Notes under the pieces: generated by a model
The model's input: only the letters and a program-made list of their open reading frames with translations
Databases searched by the model: none
What the model was told of the DNA's origin: nothing
Assembly (NCBI RefSeq): GCF_025961575.1
Contig: NZ_JAOQNX010000011.1
Coordinates: 79,350-143,349 of the forward strand
Reading direction: 5' to 3'
From: Rhodoblastus acidophilus
GTDB lineage: Bacteria; Pseudomonadota; Alphaproteobacteria; Rhizobiales; Beijerinckiaceae
DNA: 64,000 nucleotides
Position numbers and translations under genes: made by a program
In this document: positions 51,933 through 60,651 of the stretch, piece after piece
How the letters are laid out: each line of letters opens with the position of its first letter
Position numbering within the stretch: position 1 is the stretch's first letter

Positions 51933-52853
51933 ATGGCGCAGGACCCGTCGCATCCGCAACCCATCTCCTCCTTCGTCGCGTTCGGGTTGCGCGCCGAGGT
52001 CGAGAAGATCGCGCCCGGCTTGCACGTCGTCGCCACGCCCATCGGCAATCTGCGCGACATCACCTTGCGCGCGCTGGCGACGCTCGCGGCCGCCGACGCT
52101 GTGGTCGCCGAGGACACGCGCGTCAGCCGCAACCTGCTGGCCCATTATGGAATCGCCACGCCGCTGGTCGCCTATCACGAGCACAATGCGGCGGTCATGC
52201 GGCCCATTCTGCTGGCGCGGCTGCAAAAAGGCGAAAGTCTGGCCTTGATCTCCGATGCGGGCACGCCGCTGGTCTCCGATCCCGGCTTCAAGCTGGTTAC
52301 TGAGGCCTTGGCGGTTGGCCTGCCCGTGACCTCCGCGCCGGGCCCCTCGGCCGTGCTCGCCGCCTTGGTCGTCGCGGGCCTGCCGACCGACCGCTTCTTC
52401 TTCGAAGGGTTTCTGCCCGCCAAGAGCGGGGCCCGGCGGACGCGGATCGCGGAGCTTGCTTCCATTCCGGGAACGCTGGTGTTCTTCGAGTCGCCGCGCC
52501 GGCTGGCCGAAACCCTCGCCGATCTCGCCGCCGTGCTGGGCGCGCGGGACGCGGCCGTCGCCCGCGAGCTGACCAAACATTTCGAATCCGTGCGGCGCGG
52601 CGCGCTCGATCAACTCGCGGCGGATTATGAGCGGGACGGGCCGCCGAAAGGGGAAATCGTGCTGCTGGTGGCGCCGCCCGGCGAGGAGGCCCCCGCTTTG
52701 GCGGGACCGGCGCTGGATGACCGCATCCGCGCCGCCCTGCAAAAATTCTCGCTCAAGGACGCCGCCAGCATTGTCGCCGCCGAGACCGGCCAGCCCCGCC
52801 GGACGATTTACGCGCGCGCCCTGGAGCTCTCCAGCGAAGACAAGCGGGAATGA
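51933..52853 (+). CDS. rsmI: 16S rRNA 2'-O-methyltransferase RsmI
   Basis: 306-residue SAM-dependent enzyme methylating the 2'-OH of C1402 in 16S rRNA. GLHVVATPIGNLRDITLRAL, AEDTRVSRNLL, LISDAGTPLVSDPG and FFESPRRLAETL are diagnostic of the family (tetrapyrrole methylase fold). The ATG at 51933 has AAAGG seven bases upstream. The frame runs open to 51639 but with no homology-like content. It overlaps yraN as ATGA. Confidence 0.95.
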   Translation: MAQDPSHPQPISSFVAFGLRAEVEKIAPGLHVVATPIGNLRDITLRALATLAAADAVVAEDTRVSRNLLAHYGIATPLVAYHEHNAAVMRPILLARLQKGESLALISDAGTPLVSDPGFKLVTEALAVGLPVTSAPGPSAVLAALVVAGLPTDRFFFEGFLPAKSGARRTRIAELASIPGTLVFFESPRRLAETLADLAAVLGARDAAVARELTKHFESVRRGALDQLAADYERDGPPKGEIVLLVAPPGEEAPALAGPALDDRIRAALQKFSLKDAASIVAAETGQPRRTIYARALELSSEDKRE

Positions 52854-53221
52854 GCCGCGACCGGCAGCGGGCGCGCGCGTTCGGCCTCCGGGCCGAGACG
52901 CTAGCGTCCCTCTGGCTCCGGGCGAAATTCTTTCAGGTTGTCGCGCGCAATTTCACCGCGCCCGGCGGGGAAATCGACATTGTCGCCCGGCGCGGCGACG
53001 TCATCGCCTTCGTCGAGGTCAAGGCGCGGCCTCGGCTCGAAGATGCGCAGGAGGCGATCGGGGCCGCAAAAATCGCCCGCATTTCGCGTGCGGCGCGCTT
53101 CTGGCTGGCGCGCAACCCCTGGGCCGCCGGCTTCACCTTTCGCGGCGACGCGGTTTTTGTCGCGCCCGGCCGCGCGCCGTTGCATGTGGTCGACGCCTTC
53201 ACGCTCGACATGTTTCGCTGA
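52850..53221 (+). CDS. YraN/UPF0102 family nuclease-like protein
   Basis: 123-residue UPF0102 protein with a restriction-endonuclease-like core. AETLASLWLRAKFFQVVARNF and GEIDIVARRGDVIAFVEVKAR show the D-(E)xK arrangement. Function is uncertain, though linkage to rsmI is very common. Many rhizobia have gshB next; it is not present here. Confidence 0.9.
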   Translation: MSRDRQRARAFGLRAETLASLWLRAKFFQVVARNFTAPGGEIDIVARRGDVIAFVEVKARPRLEDAQEAIGAAKIARISRAARFWLARNPWAAGFTFRGDAVFVAPGRAPLHVVDAFTLDMFR

Positions 53222-53370
53222 TTTGGCCTGTTGGGACGGCTCCGCGTTTTTTTGTCGGGCGCTCTAGCCTTTTCACAAGTTTCTCTGTATGGAACGCGCT
53301 CTTGAATTTCCGCGCGCCCTCGGGATTGCGCGCCTTGTAAAGACTCGCGCGAGCGGGCACGGAGATTGAA

Positions 53371-53559
53371 ATGGCTGTTCCGAAAAGAAAAACCTCGCCG
53401 ATGAAGCGCGGCTTCCGTCGCTCGGCCGACGCGCTGGCCGCCCCGACCTATGTCGAGGACAAGGATTCCGGCGAACTGCGCCGCCCGCACCACGTCGATC
53501 TCAAGACCGGCATGTATAACGGCCGCCAGGTCCTGACGATCAAGTCTAAGGAAGACTGA
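53371..53559 (+). CDS. rpmF: 50S ribosomal protein L32
   Basis: 62-residue ribosomal protein opening [18 protein letters not shown], the universal L32 start. As in other Alphaproteobacteria it lacks the zinc-binding cysteines. GGAG precedes the ATG. A 149-bp gap separates it from yraN, and a terminator lies 25 bp after the stop. Confidence 0.96.
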   Translation: MAVPKRKTSPMKRGFRRSADALAAPTYVEDKDSGELRRPHHVDLKTGMYNGRQVLTIKSKED

Positions 53560-53584
53560 TCTCTCGTCAGAGAGTCCAGATCGA

Positions 53585-53607
53585 GGCCGGGTTTTCCCGG
53601 CCTTTTT
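53585..53607 (+). terminator. Intrinsic terminator of rpmF
   Basis: GGCCGGG, loop TTTT, CCCGGCC, then five T residues. A compact perfect 7-bp stem, serving the rightward rpmF transcript. Confidence 0.88.
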
Positions 53608-53615
53608 CTTGGCCG

Positions 53616-54629
53616 CTACTCGACCTGTTCGAAGTCTGGCACGAGCAGCCGTTTCAGCGGGATCAGCTTGCGGAATCTGGCGTCGAGGCCGTCGTAGTAT
53701 TTTTCGACGAGGCCGACGAATTCCGCGCCGTCGATCAGCTTCAGATTGGCCTTGGCGCGGGCGAACTCGCGCGCGGACGCCGTGTAGCCGCCGGTCGTGA
53801 TGTAGATGCCGACGTCGCGCTCGTGGATCATCGCATAGAACGACTTGACCAGATCCGCCCCGATATTGCCGCCATGCGCCTTGACCTGGATCTTCAGAAT
53901 CGGCGGCTCAATGCCCAGCTCGTCGCGGTGGGCGATGACATCGACGCCGTCATCGTGCGAGGCGCGGGTGGCGTGGGCGTTATAACCCATGGCGCGGAAC
54001 AGGTCGGCGACAAAAGGCTCGATCGACGCGCCCTTCAACTCGGTCTTGAGTTTTTTTGAGATGAAATCTCGGGTGGTCTCGACGATGTCGCGCGCCACCA
54101 CCGCTTGGGTATCGTCCTCGACCAGCGCGCTGGCGCTCTCGCCGGCGCCGGCCGGCGGCTCGAAACGGCGCACGAACTCTGAGATGAAATTGCGGATTTC
54201 GAAAATCGTCAGCGTGGCGCCCAGTTCGTAGAGCGCGCCTTGGGAAAACTCGTCCCGCGCCAGCGATTTCAGCCAGCGGACCCCGCGGCGGTGTGGGAAA
54301 TCCGGATTGGTGGAGCGGTCATAGAGATAGGGCGTGGAGATTTCGCCCCACAACAAGGTGCGGTCGATTTTTCGTGGGTAGACGACGCGGTCGCCGATCT
54401 TCATCTCGTGGACGAACCGGAACAATTGTCCCGCCTGGATCGGGATCGCGCTCGCCTTTTGCCCGCAATCCTCGGCGAAGGCGGCCTTGAAGGCGGCGCG
54501 TTGCGCGGGGAGGGCGCTGACGTCGCGGTTGACGCTGAGAAAGCTGACCGCCAGCAGACCGTTTTCAATGAAGAGCGGGTCAGCTTCGCTCTCGCCCCCG
54601 GCGCGAATGGCCCAGACCCGGTAACTCAT
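53616..54629 (-). CDS. Mrr-type restriction endonuclease with PUA/EVE-like N-terminal domain
   Basis: 337-residue putative modification-dependent (type IV) restriction enzyme. Residues 1-105 (VWAIRAGGESEADPLFIENG to AGQLFRFVHEMKIGDRVVYPRK and LLWGEI) resemble the EVE/PUA-like fold used to read modified bases. Residues about 200-300 are an Mrr catalytic domain: Glu204, DDGVDVIAH with Asp230, and KIQVK with Gln248 and Lys250. A mid-section contains a charged linker. No methyltransferase or McrBC partner is adjacent. It follows phbB in the same direction, 156 bp away. Activity and specificity are inferred. Confidence 0.75.
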   Translation of the reverse strand: MSYRVWAIRAGGESEADPLFIENGLLAVSFLSVNRDVSALPAQRAAFKAAFAEDCGQKASAIPIQAGQLFRFVHEMKIGDRVVYPRKIDRTLLWGEISTPYLYDRSTNPDFPHRRGVRWLKSLARDEFSQGALYELGATLTIFEIRNFISEFVRRFEPPAGAGESASALVEDDTQAVVARDIVETTRDFISKKLKTELKGASIEPFVADLFRAMGYNAHATRASHDDGVDVIAHRDELGIEPPILKIQVKAHGGNIGADLVKSFYAMIHERDVGIYITTGGYTASAREFARAKANLKLIDGAEFVGLVEKYYDGLDARFRKLIPLKRLLVPDFEQVE

Positions 54630-54746
54630 GATCCGTCCATGAAAATGCGCGGCCCGGGTGATCCAGTCCGCGGCTCGAGCGCTTCCAAACCGAAGCTCAC
54701 GCTAGGACGATCATGGCGCCATTGCGCTTGAATGCAAGGGCAAGTC

Positions 54747-54777
54747 GCCGGTCCCGCGCTTTTCGCCTGGGACCGGC
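54747..54777 (-). terminator. Possible terminator after phbB
   Basis: GCCGGTCCC and GGGACCGGC form a perfect 9-bp stem with a 13-base loop, just downstream of the phbB stop. No T-run follows on the minus strand, so termination would need help or be partial. It lies between phbB and the Mrr-type gene and may separate their expression. Confidence 0.45.
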
Positions 54778-54785
54778 GCTTTCGA

Positions 54786-55511
54786 TCACACCATGTACTG
54801 ACCGCCATTCGCGGAGAGCGTCGAGCCGGTGATGAAGCCGGCGTCATCGGCGACCAGGAACACCACCGCGCGAGCGATTTCCTCGGGCTCGCCGAGACGG
54901 CCGACCGGAATGTGCGGGAGAATCGCCTTTTCCAGGACAGCCGGGTCGATGGCGCGGACCATTTCGGTGCCGATATAGCCGGGGCAGACCGCGTTCACGG
55001 TGATGCCGGCGCGGGCGCCTTCCTGGGCCAGCGCCTTGACGAACCCGATGTCGCCGGCCTTGGCGGCCGAATAGTTCACCTGGCCCATCTGACCCTTCTG
55101 GCCGTTGACCGAGGAAATGCAGACGATGCGGCCGAATTTGCGCGCGCGCATACCTTCCCAGACCGGGCGGCTCATGTTGAACAGCGAGTTCAGGTTGGTG
55201 TTGATGACGCCGTACCACTGTTCCTTGGTCATCTTGTGGAACATGCCGTCCTTGGTGATGCCGGCGTTGTTCACCAGAATGTCCACCGGGCCGAGGTCGG
55301 CTTCGACCTTGGCGACGCCGGCGGCGCAGGCGTCGAAATCGGACACGTCCCATTTGTAAACGGCGATGCCCGTTTCCGCCTTGAACTTTTCGGCGGCTTC
55401 GTCATTGCCGGCGTAGGACGCCGCGACCTTGTAGCCGGCCGCCTTCAGCGCCTTGGAAATGGCGGCGCCGATTCCGCGCGTGCCGCCGGTGACGATTGCG
55501 ACTCGAGACAT
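54786..55511 (-). CDS. phbB: Acetoacetyl-CoA reductase
   Basis: 241-residue NADPH-dependent short-chain dehydrogenase reducing acetoacetyl-CoA to (R)-3-hydroxybutyryl-CoA for polyhydroxybutyrate. Rossmann motif TGGTRGIGAAI, NNAGITKDGMFHKM and the Ser-Tyr-Lys triad (ISSVNGQKGQMGQVNYSAAK) are all intact. The QMGQVNYSAAKAG segment separates PhbB from FabG. AGGGGAGGAATG precedes the ATG. phaA is the upstream gene. Confidence 0.95.
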   Translation of the reverse strand: MSRVAIVTGGTRGIGAAISKALKAAGYKVAASYAGNDEAAEKFKAETGIAVYKWDVSDFDACAAGVAKVEADLGPVDILVNNAGITKDGMFHKMTKEQWYGVINTNLNSLFNMSRPVWEGMRARKFGRIVCISSVNGQKGQMGQVNYSAAKAGDIGFVKALAQEGARAGITVNAVCPGYIGTEMVRAIDPAVLEKAILPHIPVGRLGEPEEIARAVVFLVADDAGFITGSTLSANGGQYMV

Positions 55512-55533
55512 TCATTCCTCCCCTTTTTTCATG

Positions 55534-55569
55534 AAAAAATGACGCGCCGGCGCGCAGGCCCCGGCGCGT
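55534..55569 (-). terminator. Terminator or attenuator between phaA and phbB
   Basis: On the minus strand, ACGCGCCGG and CCGGCGCGT pair over 9 bp around a 10-base loop, followed two bases later by a run of six T residues. This looks like an intrinsic terminator after phaA. As phbB begins about 20 bases beyond, partial read-through would set the phaA to phbB ratio. Confidence 0.65.
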
Positions 55570-55584
55570 TGAAATCAATCGAGC

Positions 55585-56760
55585 TTAGCGCTCCACGGTC
55601 AGGGCGATGCCCATGCCGCCGCCGATGCACAGGGTGGCGAGACCTTTTTTCGCATCGCGCTTGAGCATCTCATGCAGCAGGGTGACGAGGATGCGGCCGC
55701 CCGAGGCGCCGATGGGATGACCGATGGCGATGGCGCCGCCGTTGACGTTCACCTTGGACGTGTCCCAGCCAAGCTCCCGGTTGACCGAGATCGCCTGAGC
55801 GGCGAAGGCCTCGTTGGCTTCGATCAGATCGAGATCCTGGATGTTCCAGCCGGCCTTGGCGAGCGCCTTGCGCGAGGCGGGAATCGGGCCAGTGCCCATG
55901 ATGGCGGGATCGACGCCGGCGGTCGCCCAGGAGGCGATGCGGGCGATGGGCGTCAGGCCGCGCTTGGCCGCTTCCGCAGCGGTCATCAGGACGATGGCGG
56001 CGGCGCCGTCGTTGATGCCCGAGGCGTTGCCGGCGGTCACCGTGCCGTCCTTGCTGAAGGCCGGGCGCAGCTTGGCCAGCGCGTCATAGGTGACGCCGTC
56101 GCGGATGAACTCGTCGGTGTCGACGATGATGTCGCCTTTCTTGGTCGAGATCGTGTAGGGAAGGATCTCGTCCTTGAACCGACCGGATTTCTTCGCGGCT
56201 TCGGCCTTGTTCTGCGACGCCGTCGCGAACTGGTCCTGCTCCTCGCGCGTGATCTGGAATTTGGTGGCGATGTTTTCCGCCGTTGTGCCCATGTGGTAGC
56301 CATGGAAAGCGTCGGTCAGGCCGTCGCGCAACATGAGGTCCTGCAGCTTCAGTTCACCCATCTTCACGCCGGAGCGCAGATAGGCGGCGTGCTGCGACTG
56401 GGACATGCTCTCCATGCCGCCGGCGACGACGATGTTGGCGTCGCCATTGGCGATCTGCTGCAAGCCGAGCGCGACGGTGCGCAGGCCGGAGCCGCACAGC
56501 TGGTTGATGCCGAACGCGGTCTTCTCATCGGGAATGCCGGCCTTGCGGGCGGCCTGGCGCGCGGGGTTCTGCCCCTCGCCGGTGGCGAGAATCTGACCGA
56601 GAATGACCTCGTCGACATCGGCGGCCTCGACCTTGGCGCGTTCGAGAGCGCCCTTGATGGCGGCGGCGCCCAGATGGTGGGCCGGCACATTGGCGAAAGC
56701 TCCGCTGAAGGAGCCGACCGCAGTGCGGGCGGCAGAAACGATCACGACATCAGTCGACAT
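55585..56760 (-). CDS. phaA: Acetyl-CoA acetyltransferase (beta-ketothiolase)
   Basis: 391-residue biosynthetic thiolase condensing two acetyl-CoA to acetoacetyl-CoA, the first step to PHB. The acyl-enzyme Cys is in [31 protein letters not shown] and the C-terminal [10 protein letters not shown] carry the catalytic His and Cys. The ATG at 56760 has GGAGGAAT upstream; a longer frame to 56844 is unlike the family. The PHB synthase phaC is not in the window. Confidence 0.95.
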   Translation of the reverse strand: MSTDVVIVSAARTAVGSFSGAFANVPAHHLGAAAIKGALERAKVEAADVDEVILGQILATGEGQNPARQAARKAGIPDEKTAFGINQLCGSGLRTVALGLQQIANGDANIVVAGGMESMSQSQHAAYLRSGVKMGELKLQDLMLRDGLTDAFHGYHMGTTAENIATKFQITREEQDQFATASQNKAEAAKKSGRFKDEILPYTISTKKGDIIVDTDEFIRDGVTYDALAKLRPAFSKDGTVTAGNASGINDGAAAIVLMTAAEAAKRGLTPIARIASWATAGVDPAIMGTGPIPASRKALAKAGWNIQDLDLIEANEAFAAQAISVNRELGWDTSKVNVNGGAIAIGHPIGASGGRILVTLLHEMLKRDAKKGLATLCIGGGMGIALTVER

Positions 56761-57067
56761 GCAGATTCCTCCGGAAGGTCGCCGTGGCCCTTTTGGACGC
56801 GACATACATCGGCGACTTGCGGCTAGTTTGATCATTTCGCCCACCGCATGGTCAAGGCGGATGGCGGTTTGACCTATGGTCTTTTGGTTGTAGGGCGCGC
56901 GTTCACGCGAACGTGCAAGCTTGGCGGGTCGCCGACACGGAGGGTGGAGCGTATTAAGGAAATGACGTTAGCGATTCCCGAGAACTCGGCTTGCCAATTT
57001 CCCTGAACGGGGTTTTTCTTGCGCCAACGCAGTGAGCATCCGGCCGTCGGCCGAGCAGGACCGGGAA
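56761..57067. promoter_or_regulatory. phaA-phaR divergent regulatory region
   Basis: Non-coding 307-bp gap between the divergent phaA and phaR genes; the only gap over 300 bp. It contains the dyad CGTTC-ACGC-GAACG at 56900-56913, roughly midway between the two starts. No strong housekeeping promoter is obvious. An autoregulatory site for PhaR would be expected here, but I cannot match a known PhaR motif. Confidence 0.5.
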
Positions 57068-57685
57068 ATGACCAACGAAAAGCAGCCTGTCACGATCAAG
57101 AAATACGCAAATCGCCGCCTCTACAACACCGGCGCCAGCGCTTACGTGACTTTGGACGACCTCGCGGAAATGGTGAAGGCCGGCGAGGACTTCGTCGTTT
57201 ATGACGCCAAGAGCGGCGAAGACATTACCCGCTCGGTGCTCGCGCAGATCATTTTCGAGCAGGAAGGCAAGACCGGCCAGAACCTGCTGCCGATCCGCTT
57301 TCTGCGCCAGTTGATCCGTTATTACGGGGATTCGATGCAGATGCTCGTGCCGAGCTATCTCGAATTTTCCATCGAGCGGCTGGCCTCCGACAGCCAGAAA
57401 TTCCGCGATCAGTTCGATGCCGCCTTCACCGCCAATCCGCTCGCCAATCCCCTGGCGACGCCGACCCGGCAGATGTTCCAGTCCATGGAGGAGCAGGCGC
57501 GCAAGAACATGGTGATGTTCCGCGAGGCGCTGCAGATGTTCTCGCCTTTTGGCGCGACCGGAGCCGCAACCGGGGCGGTGACAGATCAGACCAAGGCCGG
57601 CGCGGTTGACGAGCTGAGCGAGATGCGCGCGCAGCTCGCCGACATGAAGAAGCGGATCGACAGCCTGACCCGGAAAGACGGATAA
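57068..57685 (+). CDS. phaR: Polyhydroxyalkanoate synthesis repressor PhaR
   Basis: 205-residue regulator that represses phasin and PHB genes and is released by nascent PHB granules. The N-terminal PHB/PHA accumulation regulator domain is plain: VTIKKYANRRLYNT, YVTLDDLAEMVKAGEDFVVYDAKSGEDIT, then SVLAQIIFEQE. A C-terminal hydrophobic and coiled-coil part (EMRAQLADMKKRIDSL) follows. I chose the ATG at 57068 rather than 57032 because AGGACCGGGA lies upstream and the family starts there. It is divergent from phaA. Confidence 0.93.
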   Translation: MTNEKQPVTIKKYANRRLYNTGASAYVTLDDLAEMVKAGEDFVVYDAKSGEDITRSVLAQIIFEQEGKTGQNLLPIRFLRQLIRYYGDSMQMLVPSYLEFSIERLASDSQKFRDQFDAAFTANPLANPLATPTRQMFQSMEEQARKNMVMFREALQMFSPFGATGAATGAVTDQTKAGAVDELSEMRAQLADMKKRIDSLTRKDG

Positions 57686-57692
57686 GCCCAGC

Positions 57693-59642
57693 TCAGACTT
57701 GCGCCGCCGCCTCGGGAACGGCGGCGGCGGCGAAGAAATCGCCTTGCAGATAGTCCACGCCCCAGTCGGTCAGGATTCTCGCGGTTTCGGCGTCTTCGAC
57801 CCATTCGGCCACCACGGGCAGGCCGACATGGCGCGCGAGCTCGACCAGAGTTTTCACGAAGAAGCGGTCGTCGGCGGAGCGCGACAGGTTCTGCACGAAG
57901 GCGCCGTCGATCTTGACCAAATCGAAATTGAAGCGGCGCAGATTTTTGAACGAGGTGTGACCGGCGCCGAAATCGTCCATGGCCACCCGCGCGCCAAATG
58001 TCTTGATTTCGTCGACGGCGCGCACGGTCGCGTCGATGTCTTCGATCGCGCAGGTTTCGGTGAATTCGACCATCAGGCGTTTGGCGAGCTCGGGGAAGGC
58101 GCCCAGGCTGGCGCGCAAATGAGCGATGAAGCCGGCGTCTCTCACGGTGCGGCCGGACATGTTCACGGACAGATGCAGAGTGCGATCCTCGGCCAGCCTC
58201 TTCAGGGCGAGTTCGAGGATTCGATGATCGACCCTCTGGATCAGCTCGGATTTCTCGGCGGTCGGCAGGATCGATGACGGCGACACCAGCGCGCCATCCT
58301 TCTGGCGCAAGCGCATCAGCGCCTCATAGAGCGCCGGCGCGCCCGTGCGCGTGTCGATCAGGGGTTGCAAGGCCAGCACGATCCGCCCGTCGTTCAAGGC
58401 CGAAACGATTTCGTCCGAGACCTTCAACGCCTTTGCGCGTGAATCTTCTCGCATCAGGGACGGCTCGTAGATGACGAGCCGCGCTCCACCCGGCTGTCGC
58501 GCGAGGTCGAGGGCCTCCTCGGCGTTCTGGAAAAGCAAATGCGCGGCGCGCCCATTGCGGGGCGCCACGACCGCGCCCACGCGCAGCTTCGCCGCCACGG
58601 GACCTGCCGCGGTTTCAAAGGGCTGGTCGCCGATCATGTCGATGAGCCGCTCGGCGGCGGCGGTCAATTCCTCAGCGTCGCAATTTTCCAGCAACAAGGC
58701 GAATTTGTTGCCGGCATAGCGTGCGACAATATCGCGTTCGCGGCAATTGATCCGCAGGCGCTGCGCGATCCCCGCGATCACCTGGTCGGCGATATCGTAA
58801 CCATAGGAGCGGTTGAGCACAAAAACATTGTCGATCGCCGCCAGCAGCGCGGCGAAGCTCTGCTTCTTTTTGGCCGCCTGCGCGAAAAATAGCGGGGCTT
58901 GTTCAAGCAGGCTGGCGCGGTTGAGCACGCCGGTGAGCGTATCGAAGCGGGATGTGAACGCCAGTTGGCGCTCCTGCTTGTAGCGTTCCGTGATAATGCG
59001 CACCAAGCCATGCGCGCGCGCCGGCCGACCGTCGGAGCCGGCGAACCAGCGTCCCGTGTCTTCGATCCAGATGGTCGCCGCGCGCGTTTCATGCGGAACC
59101 AGGCCGTAGCAGATCTGGAACGGCACGCCCTTTCCGCAATCTGTTCCCGAGGAGCGCGCAATGGCTTCGTAGCGCGAGCTTTCGCTTTCGTGAGACAGGC
59201 GCTCGGCGAAGGCGCGGCCGGTTGAGATGGATGCGAGATTGGCGACGCCGAGCACTGCCGCGACATTGGGGCCCCAGTTGATCTGGTCGCTGCGTAGGTC
59301 CCAGTCGTAGACCACTTCGCCAAGCGAATCGAGAATGCGGCGGGGATCCGGCGCCTCAGTCAGGGTCGAAAACGGCGCGCTGTCGCCGGTCCTGGACGCT
59401 TCGCGCAGCGGCGGCGCCAGCGGGAGGATGGGACGGGGCGGCGGCGCAAGCGGCGGTTGGCTGGGCAAGGCGCTTTCGGGCGCCAGACGCCGCTCTACGC
59501 CTGGGCCGACCTCCTCCCGAGCGATTGGCCCGTCGTCTTCGGTCGTGGTCGTCTTTGGCGGGTCAGGCGACTTGGACGCGTCAGGCGAACTGGGCGCGTG
59601 AGGCGTCTGGGGCGCGCGAGAGGCCAAATAGCGAAGCTGCAC
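57693..59642 (-). CDS. EAL-domain c-di-GMP phosphodiesterase with degenerate GGDEF
   Basis: 649-residue cytoplasmic signalling protein. Residues 1-90 are proline-rich and low in complexity; a PAS-like domain follows (about 100-225). The GGDEF domain begins TSRFDTLTGVLNRASLL, but its signature reads YAGNKFALLL, so cyclase activity is unlikely. The EAL domain retains YEALMRL, NMSG, VEFTET, AMDDFGAG, KIDG, AEWVED and QGDFF, consistent with active c-di-GMP hydrolysis. It converges with phaR seven bases away. Input signal is unknown. Confidence 0.9.
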   Translation of the reverse strand: MQLRYLASRAPQTPHAPSSPDASKSPDPPKTTTTEDDGPIAREEVGPGVERRLAPESALPSQPPLAPPPRPILPLAPPLREASRTGDSAPFSTLTEAPDPRRILDSLGEVVYDWDLRSDQINWGPNVAAVLGVANLASISTGRAFAERLSHESESSRYEAIARSSGTDCGKGVPFQICYGLVPHETRAATIWIEDTGRWFAGSDGRPARAHGLVRIITERYKQERQLAFTSRFDTLTGVLNRASLLEQAPLFFAQAAKKKQSFAALLAAIDNVFVLNRSYGYDIADQVIAGIAQRLRINCRERDIVARYAGNKFALLLENCDAEELTAAAERLIDMIGDQPFETAAGPVAAKLRVGAVVAPRNGRAAHLLFQNAEEALDLARQPGGARLVIYEPSLMREDSRAKALKVSDEIVSALNDGRIVLALQPLIDTRTGAPALYEALMRLRQKDGALVSPSSILPTAEKSELIQRVDHRILELALKRLAEDRTLHLSVNMSGRTVRDAGFIAHLRASLGAFPELAKRLMVEFTETCAIEDIDATVRAVDEIKTFGARVAMDDFGAGHTSFKNLRRFNFDLVKIDGAFVQNLSRSADDRFFVKTLVELARHVGLPVVAEWVEDAETARILTDWGVDYLQGDFFAAAAVPEAAAQV

Positions 59643-59758
59643 GGGCGTGGTTCCGAGACTCGGGTTGGGCTCCAGGTTTGACGCCCTTCCGGTTAAAAGC
59701 GCGTATAGAAGCGCTGCAAAGCCCGGAGCGCTGTTAAGCCTGGAGCGCCGGGCGACGC

Positions 59759-60529
59759 TCAGGCCCGATTCTTTCGTTCTCTCAATTCTGCGAACACCGC
59801 GTCCGCATCGGCTCGGTCCATGCCCAGAGTTCGGCGCACAGCCACATCGTCCGCCCGCAAGAACGGGTTGGTCGCGCGTTCCCGCCCGATCGTCGTCGGC
59901 AGTGTGAAGGCGCCCTGCGCCCGCAAGCGCTCCGCCTCGACCATGCGCTCCCGCAGCGCGCTGTTGGTCGGATCGACCGTGAGAGCGAAACGCCCGTTGG
60001 CCACAGTATATTCATGGCCGCAATAGACCTTGGTCTCCGGCGGAAGCGCGGCCAGCCGCATCACGCTGGCGCGCATCATCGGCATGTCGCCTTCCATCAC
60101 CCTGCCGCAGCCGAGTGAAAACAGCGTGTCGCCGGTGACGACCACGGCCTCGGCCGGAAGGTGATAGCAGACATGGCCCAGCGTGTGCCCGGGGGTTTCG
60201 AGGACACGCGCGGAACTGCGCCCGATGGCGATCTGATCGCCGTCGATGACGGCGAGATCGAGTGGAGGCAGTCGATGCGCGTCCTTGCGGGTGCCAACCA
60301 CGCGCGCGTCGGGAAAGCGCGCTTTCAGGGCCGCCACGCCGCCGATGTGGTCGTGGTGGTGATGGGTGATCCAAATGTCGGTCAGCCGCCAGCCCGCGGC
60401 GTCGAGCGCCGCGCCGATCCGGTCCGCCTCGGGGGCGTCGAAGGCGACCGTCGCGCCTGTCTCGGGATCATGCGCCAGCAGCCCGAAATTGTCGCTCAAA
60501 CATTGAAAAAGCTGAAACTGCAGGGCCAT
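59759..60529 (-). CDS. gloB: Hydroxyacylglutathione hydrolase (glyoxalase II)
   Basis: 256-residue metallo-beta-lactamase-fold enzyme hydrolysing S-lactoylglutathione in methylglyoxal detoxification. The two-metal motif is THHHHDHIGG, with further ligands in ETPGHTLGHVCYH, TGDTLFSLGCGR and YCGHEYT. The C-terminal glyoxalase II domain (NPFLRADD) is present. The ATG at 60529 gives the family start ALQFQLFQCLSDN. It is divergent from a methyltransferase gene, as commonly seen in rhizobia. Confidence 0.94.
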   Translation of the reverse strand: MALQFQLFQCLSDNFGLLAHDPETGATVAFDAPEADRIGAALDAAGWRLTDIWITHHHHDHIGGVAALKARFPDARVVGTRKDAHRLPPLDLAVIDGDQIAIGRSSARVLETPGHTLGHVCYHLPAEAVVVTGDTLFSLGCGRVMEGDMPMMRASVMRLAALPPETKVYCGHEYTVANGRFALTVDPTNSALRERMVEAERLRAQGAFTLPTTIGRERATNPFLRADDVAVRRTLGMDRADADAVFAELRERKNRA

Positions 60530-60651
60530 GCGCGCGCTCCGAACCGAGGGATGCGCGAGATTACCGGGGCTGCGGGGAAATGCACATGCGGGATTTCGCA
60601 TGGGGTCCGGAAGGACTTGCGCGCCTGCGTTTTTTGTGGCGATCCTGTCCC

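Noticed and set aside
55672..56826. 384-codon plus-strand frame opposite phaA
   Set aside because: Antisense to a thiolase gene with intact catalytic motifs; typical GC-skew shadow.
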